Source of the DNA: Acidobacteriota bacterium
GTDB lineage: Bacteria; Acidobacteriota; Thermoanaerobaculia; Thermoanaerobaculales; Thermoanaerobaculaceae
Assembly (NCBI GenBank): GCA_021782525.1
Contig: JAJXUY010000104.1
Coordinates: forward strand, 1 to 6,235
DNA: 6,235 nucleotides
Reading direction: 5' to 3'
Each line of letters begins with the position of its first letter. Positions within the stretch are counted from its first letter, which is position 1. The position numbers and the translations under genes are program-made. Below are positions 3,387 to 6,235 of this stretch, one piece after another. Below the pieces are notes generated by a model that worked only from the letters and a program-made list of their open reading frames with translations, was not told the DNA's origin and searched no databases.

Positions 3387-6235
3387 TCACTCCGCGGCGG
3401 GCGTGGAGCTCTGCGCGAGGAACAGTACCGGCAGCCCCTTGGCGGCGGCGGCCGTGTTGTAGGCGGGGACGTCAGTCTTGACGAGCGCAGTGAACGCGTC
3501 GAGCGCCTTGACCACGTCGGCGTGGACCGCGGCCAGTTCCTCGTTCACGACCGGCCGCGGCGCGGTGTCGTACCCCATCGCCACCAACATCATCTCGCCG
3601 GACACCGTGTCGTGCAGGCGGGAGAGGTAGTGGATGCTGTCCTCCCCGACGCCCGGCTGGATCTTGGCGTTGTACACCGAGTCCATCATCCCGGCGAGCT
3701 TCTTGTCGAGCGCCGAGGCGTCAGCGAGGACGTCCTTGTACGCCGCGGGAGGCTCCTTCCCGGCCTCGGCGCCGGCGCCCGCCATGACGGTCTTGCGCGT
3801 CGCCGCGAGCTGGTCGCGCAGCTCCTGGATACGGTTGATCATGACGTTGAGCGACGAGGTGTCGGCGCGCACGCCGAGCGCCGCCTTGAGCTGCGCTGCG
3901 GCCGCCGCCTGGTCGAACGGGAAGCGCGGGTCGGGCCCGACCGTGACTGTGCCCTTCTCGCTGCGGCCACCGGCGGTCACCGTGACCGTGTAGGTGCCGG
4001 GGACGACGAGCGGGCCGGAGGGCCGCCAGCTCTCCTCGCCCTGCTCCCGCTCCGGCGCCTTGGTGACCGCGCGCGAGAGCTTGGTGGCCGGGCCGTAGCG
4101 CAGGTTCCAGGCGACGCGGTTCATCCCCGCCTTGCCCGGTCCGTGCAGCGTGTTGACCACCTCGCCGGCGGCGTCGGCGATCATGATCGTGACCGGCTCC
4201 TTGGCCGCCGCCCCGTTCGCAGTGGCCGCCGCCTCGTGCTCCCCCTTCGCCTTGGCCGCAGCGTCCGGCTTGATCTCCTGCTTCAGCCAGTAGGTGACCA
4301 CGGCGCCGTCGGGCGGGTTGGGGCCGTCGTAGCGGCTGGCGCGGTTGTTCTCGCTGTTGCGCCACACCTGGAAGAACTCGGCCGGCTGCGGCGGGAAGAG
4401 GTGCAGATCGGCGCTCTCGATCGCGGGGGTGAGCCGCTCGAGCGGGGTGATGTCGTCGAGCACGAACATGCCGCGACCGTGCGTGGCCACGACCAGGTCG
4501 TGGCGCCGCTTCTGAAACGTGAGGTCGAACACCGGCACCGGCGGGAAGTTGCTGGCGAGCGGCCGCCACGAGGCGCCGCCGTCGGCCGAGGTGAACAAGC
4601 CGCGCGCGGTGCCGGCCACGAGCAGGCCCTTCACGTTCGGGTCTTCGCGCACGACGAACACCGGCGCGTCGGCAGGGAGGCCGGCCGCGATCGATTTCCA
4701 GGTGCGGCCGTAGTCGTCGGTGCGGAACACGTGCGGCCGGTTGTCGTCGAGCATGTGCCGGTCCACGGACGCGAAGCACACCGCCGCGTCGAACGGCGAC
4801 GGGGCGATCTGGTAGATGCGGCCCCACGGCGCCACGCCGGCGATGTTGCGGCCGACCTCCGACCAGTTCGCGCCGGCGTCGCGGGTGAGCTGGATCAGAC
4901 CGTCGTCGGTCCCCACCCAGATCACCTTCGGGTCGACGCTGGAGAGGCCGATCGAGAGGATCGTGTCGTAGTTCTCGGCGCCGGAGATGTCGAGGTTCAC
5001 CGGGCCGCCCGAGAGCTGCTGCTTGCTCTTGTCGTTGCGGGTGAGGTCCGGGCTGATCGCCTGCCACGTCGTGCCGCCGTCCGTCGTCTTGAAGAGGACG
5101 TTGGCGCCGAGGTAGACCTCGTTCGCGTCGGTCGCCGACACCGCCAGCGGCGACGTCCAGTTGTAGCGGTACTTCATCTCCGCCTGCGGCTTCGATGGGC
5201 TGAACCCGTCCGCGACGGTGGGCCGGACGCTGCGCCCGAGGCCGGTCTTCAGGTCGAGCCGCGTCACCCAGCCGCCCTGCATGTCGGCGTACACGATGTT
5301 GGGGTCGCTCGGAGCCGGGACCGCGTACTCGCCGTCGCCGCCGGCCAGGGTGAACCAACCGGTGCCGTCCATGACGCGGCCGTGCGGGTTGCGCGACGGC
5401 CCCATCCAGGCGTTGTTGTCCTGCAGGCCGCCGGCGATGTTGTAGGGGACCTTGTCGTCCACCGCGACCTGGTAGAACTGCTCGATCGGCAGGTTGTCGA
5501 GGAAGCGCCACGTCGTGCCGCCGTCGTGCGAGCTCCACACGCCGCCGTCGTTGCCGTTCACCATCACGTTCGGGTGCTGCGGGTCGATCCACAGCGCGTG
5601 GTGGTCGACGTGGACCCCCTTGGCGATGACGTGCGCGGTCTTGCCGCCGTCGTCCGACTCCACCAGCTCCATCGAGCAGAAGAACAGCTTGCGCTCGTCG
5701 TCGGGGGCGACGACGAAGTGGGAGAAGTAGAACGGCCGCACGTCGAGGAGGTGGTTGTCGCTGACCGGCCGCCAGTGCGAGCCGAGGTCTTCGGAGTCCC
5801 ACAGCATCCCCTTCTTCGCCTCGACCAGCGCCCAGACGTGCTCGGGGTGGGTCGGTGCCGCGGCGAGCGCGATGCGCCCGTACGGCTTCTCCGGCAGCCC
5901 CTCGTGCAGCTCCGTCCACGTCGCGCCGCCATCGGTGGAGCGGTAGATCCCGCTCCCCGGCCCGCCGTCCTCCAGGCTCCAGGGGTAGCGCACCACCTGC
6001 CACATCGCGGCGAGCAACACTTGCGGGTTCCCCGGCTCCATGATCAGGTCGGCGCACCCGGTCGTGTCGTTGACGTAGAGGACCTTCTCCCAGGTGACGC
6101 CGCCGTCGTTGGTGCGGAACACCCCACGCTCAGGGTTCGGGCCCCAGGCGTGCCCGACCACCGCCGCGAACGCCCGTTGCGGGTCGCTCGGGTCGACGAC
6201 GATCCGGGCGATCTGGCCGGCGTCCGCGAGGCCGG
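3387..6235 (-). CDS. Large Asp-box (BNR) beta-propeller protein, VPS10/sortilin-like 'glycosyl hydrolase' group (5' end beyond window)
   Basis: The visible 948 residues (numbered from the first full codon at 6233) lack the N-terminus; the frame is open to the right edge. Family members usually begin with a signal peptide and an Asp-box segment, so perhaps 100-200 residues are missing. At least nine Asp-box motifs of the S/T-x-D-x-G-x-x-W type are visible, near residues 40, 98, 146, 192 (degenerate), 234, 382, 449, 504 and 548. These mark beta-propeller blades, probably two propellers. Family landmarks include DHHALWIDPQHPNV (about 210-223), GNDGGVW (227-233), GGLQDNNAWMGPSR (268-281), WTSPLAVS (359-366) and ATHGRGMFVLDD (583-594). 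After the propellers come a FlgD/Ig-like beta region (about 680-714, ending NRVAWNLRY, and 740-770) and a helical tail (about 780-948). An Ala/Lys/Glu-rich insert lies at 655-679. Such proteins are usually called glycosyl hydrolases, but no sialidase catalytic set is visible. Extracellular binding or a peptidase-associated role is equally possible. The stop at 3387-3389 is followed by two stem-loops. Confidence 0.93.
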   Translation of the reverse strand, partial: GLADAGQIARIVVDPSDPQRAFAAVVGHAWGPNPERGVFRTNDGGVTWEKVLYVNDTTGCADLIMEPGNPQVLLAAMWQVVRYPWSLEDGGPGSGIYRSTDGGATWTELHEGLPEKPYGRIALAAAPTHPEHVWALVEAKKGMLWDSEDLGSHWRPVSDNHLLDVRPFYFSHFVVAPDDERKLFFCSMELVESDDGGKTAHVIAKGVHVDHHALWIDPQHPNVMVNGNDGGVWSSHDGGTTWRFLDNLPIEQFYQVAVDDKVPYNIAGGLQDNNAWMGPSRNPHGRVMDGTGWFTLAGGDGEYAVPAPSDPNIVYADMQGGWVTRLDLKTGLGRSVRPTVADGFSPSKPQAEMKYRYNWTSPLAVSATDANEVYLGANVLFKTTDGGTTWQAISPDLTRNDKSKQQLSGGPVNLDISGAENYDTILSIGLSSVDPKVIWVGTDDGLIQLTRDAGANWSEVGRNIAGVAPWGRIYQIAPSPFDAAVCFASVDRHMLDDNRPHVFRTDDYGRTWKSIAAGLPADAPVFVVREDPNVKGLLVAGTARGLFTSADGGASWRPLASNFPPVPVFDLTFQKRRHDLVVATHGRGMFVLDDITPLERLTPAIESADLHLFPPQPAEFFQVWRNSENNRASRYDGPNPPDGAVVTYWLKQEIKPDAAAKAKGEHEAAATANGAAAKEPVTIMIADAAGEVVNTLHGPGKAGMNRVAWNLRYGPATKLSRAVTKAPEREQGEESWRPSGPLVVPGTYTVTVTAGGRSEKGTVTVGPDPRFPFDQAAAAAQLKAALGVRADTSSLNVMINRIQELRDQLAATRKTVMAGAGAEAGKEPPAAYKDVLADASALDKKLAGMMDSVYNAKIQPGVGEDSIHYLSRLHDTVSGEMMLVAMGYDTAPRPVVNEELAAVHADVVKALDAFTALVKTDVPAYNTAAAAKGLPVLFLAQSSTPAAE

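Noticed and set aside
2357..3481. Plus-strand frame of 374 codons overlapping the aldo/keto reductase gene
   Set aside because: Its composition is Arg/Ala/Pro-rich and it reads through both intergenic stem-loops. The competing frame has a full catalytic tetrad.
3721..6057. Minus-strand frame of 778 codons overlapping the Asp-box gene
   Set aside because: It is an Arg-rich, low-complexity shadow; the alternative frame carries nine Asp-box motifs and family landmarks.
3387..6235. Calling the Asp-box gene a sialidase
   Set aside because: Asp boxes alone do not define sialidases, and no catalytic arginine triad with a FRIP motif is visible in the part present.

Overview
This is a very GC-rich bacterial window (about 70% or more by eye, with G or C in most third codon positions). 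It holds four protein-coding genes, two of them cut by the window edges, and no RNA gene, mobile element or CRISPR array that I can see. The host is probably a high-GC soil- or sediment-type bacterium. Acidobacteriota, Gemmatimonadota and Myxococcota are plausible because large secreted Asp-box (BNR) proteins like the one on the right are common there, but the sequence does not settle the phylum.

Layout, left to right. (1) 1-1084, minus strand: an unrecognised protein that starts at GTG and runs off the left edge. It is made of two diverged copies of a domain of about 140 residues joined by a Pro/Ala-rich linker. A textbook sigma70-type promoter (1136-1164) and a strong Shine-Dalgarno (1090-1097) lie just upstream. 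(2) 1085-1259: a non-coding gap with that promoter and a weak GC-rich inverted repeat. (3) 1260-2186, minus strand: a complete ketopantoate reductase (PanE/ApbA family) gene. (4) 2187-2279: a 93-base divergent intergenic region with a Shine-Dalgarno at each end and a 7-base inverted repeat in the middle. (5) 2280-3272, plus strand: a complete NADPH-type aldo/keto reductase gene with an intact catalytic tetrad. (6) 3273-3386: a convergent intergenic gap holding two perfect stem-loops. (7) 3387-6235, minus strand: a large Asp-box beta-propeller protein of the VPS10/sortilin-like 'BNR glycosyl hydrolase' group, lacking its N-terminus because the gene begins beyond the right edge.

The two central genes are divergent oxidoreductases and could share regulation from the gap between them. 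The flanking genes look like independent transcription units. Nothing links the four into one pathway with confidence. The most unusual item is the duplicated-domain protein at the left edge. Many long alternative frames exist here because GC-rich coding sequence suppresses stop codons on every strand; they were judged to be shadows and are omitted.
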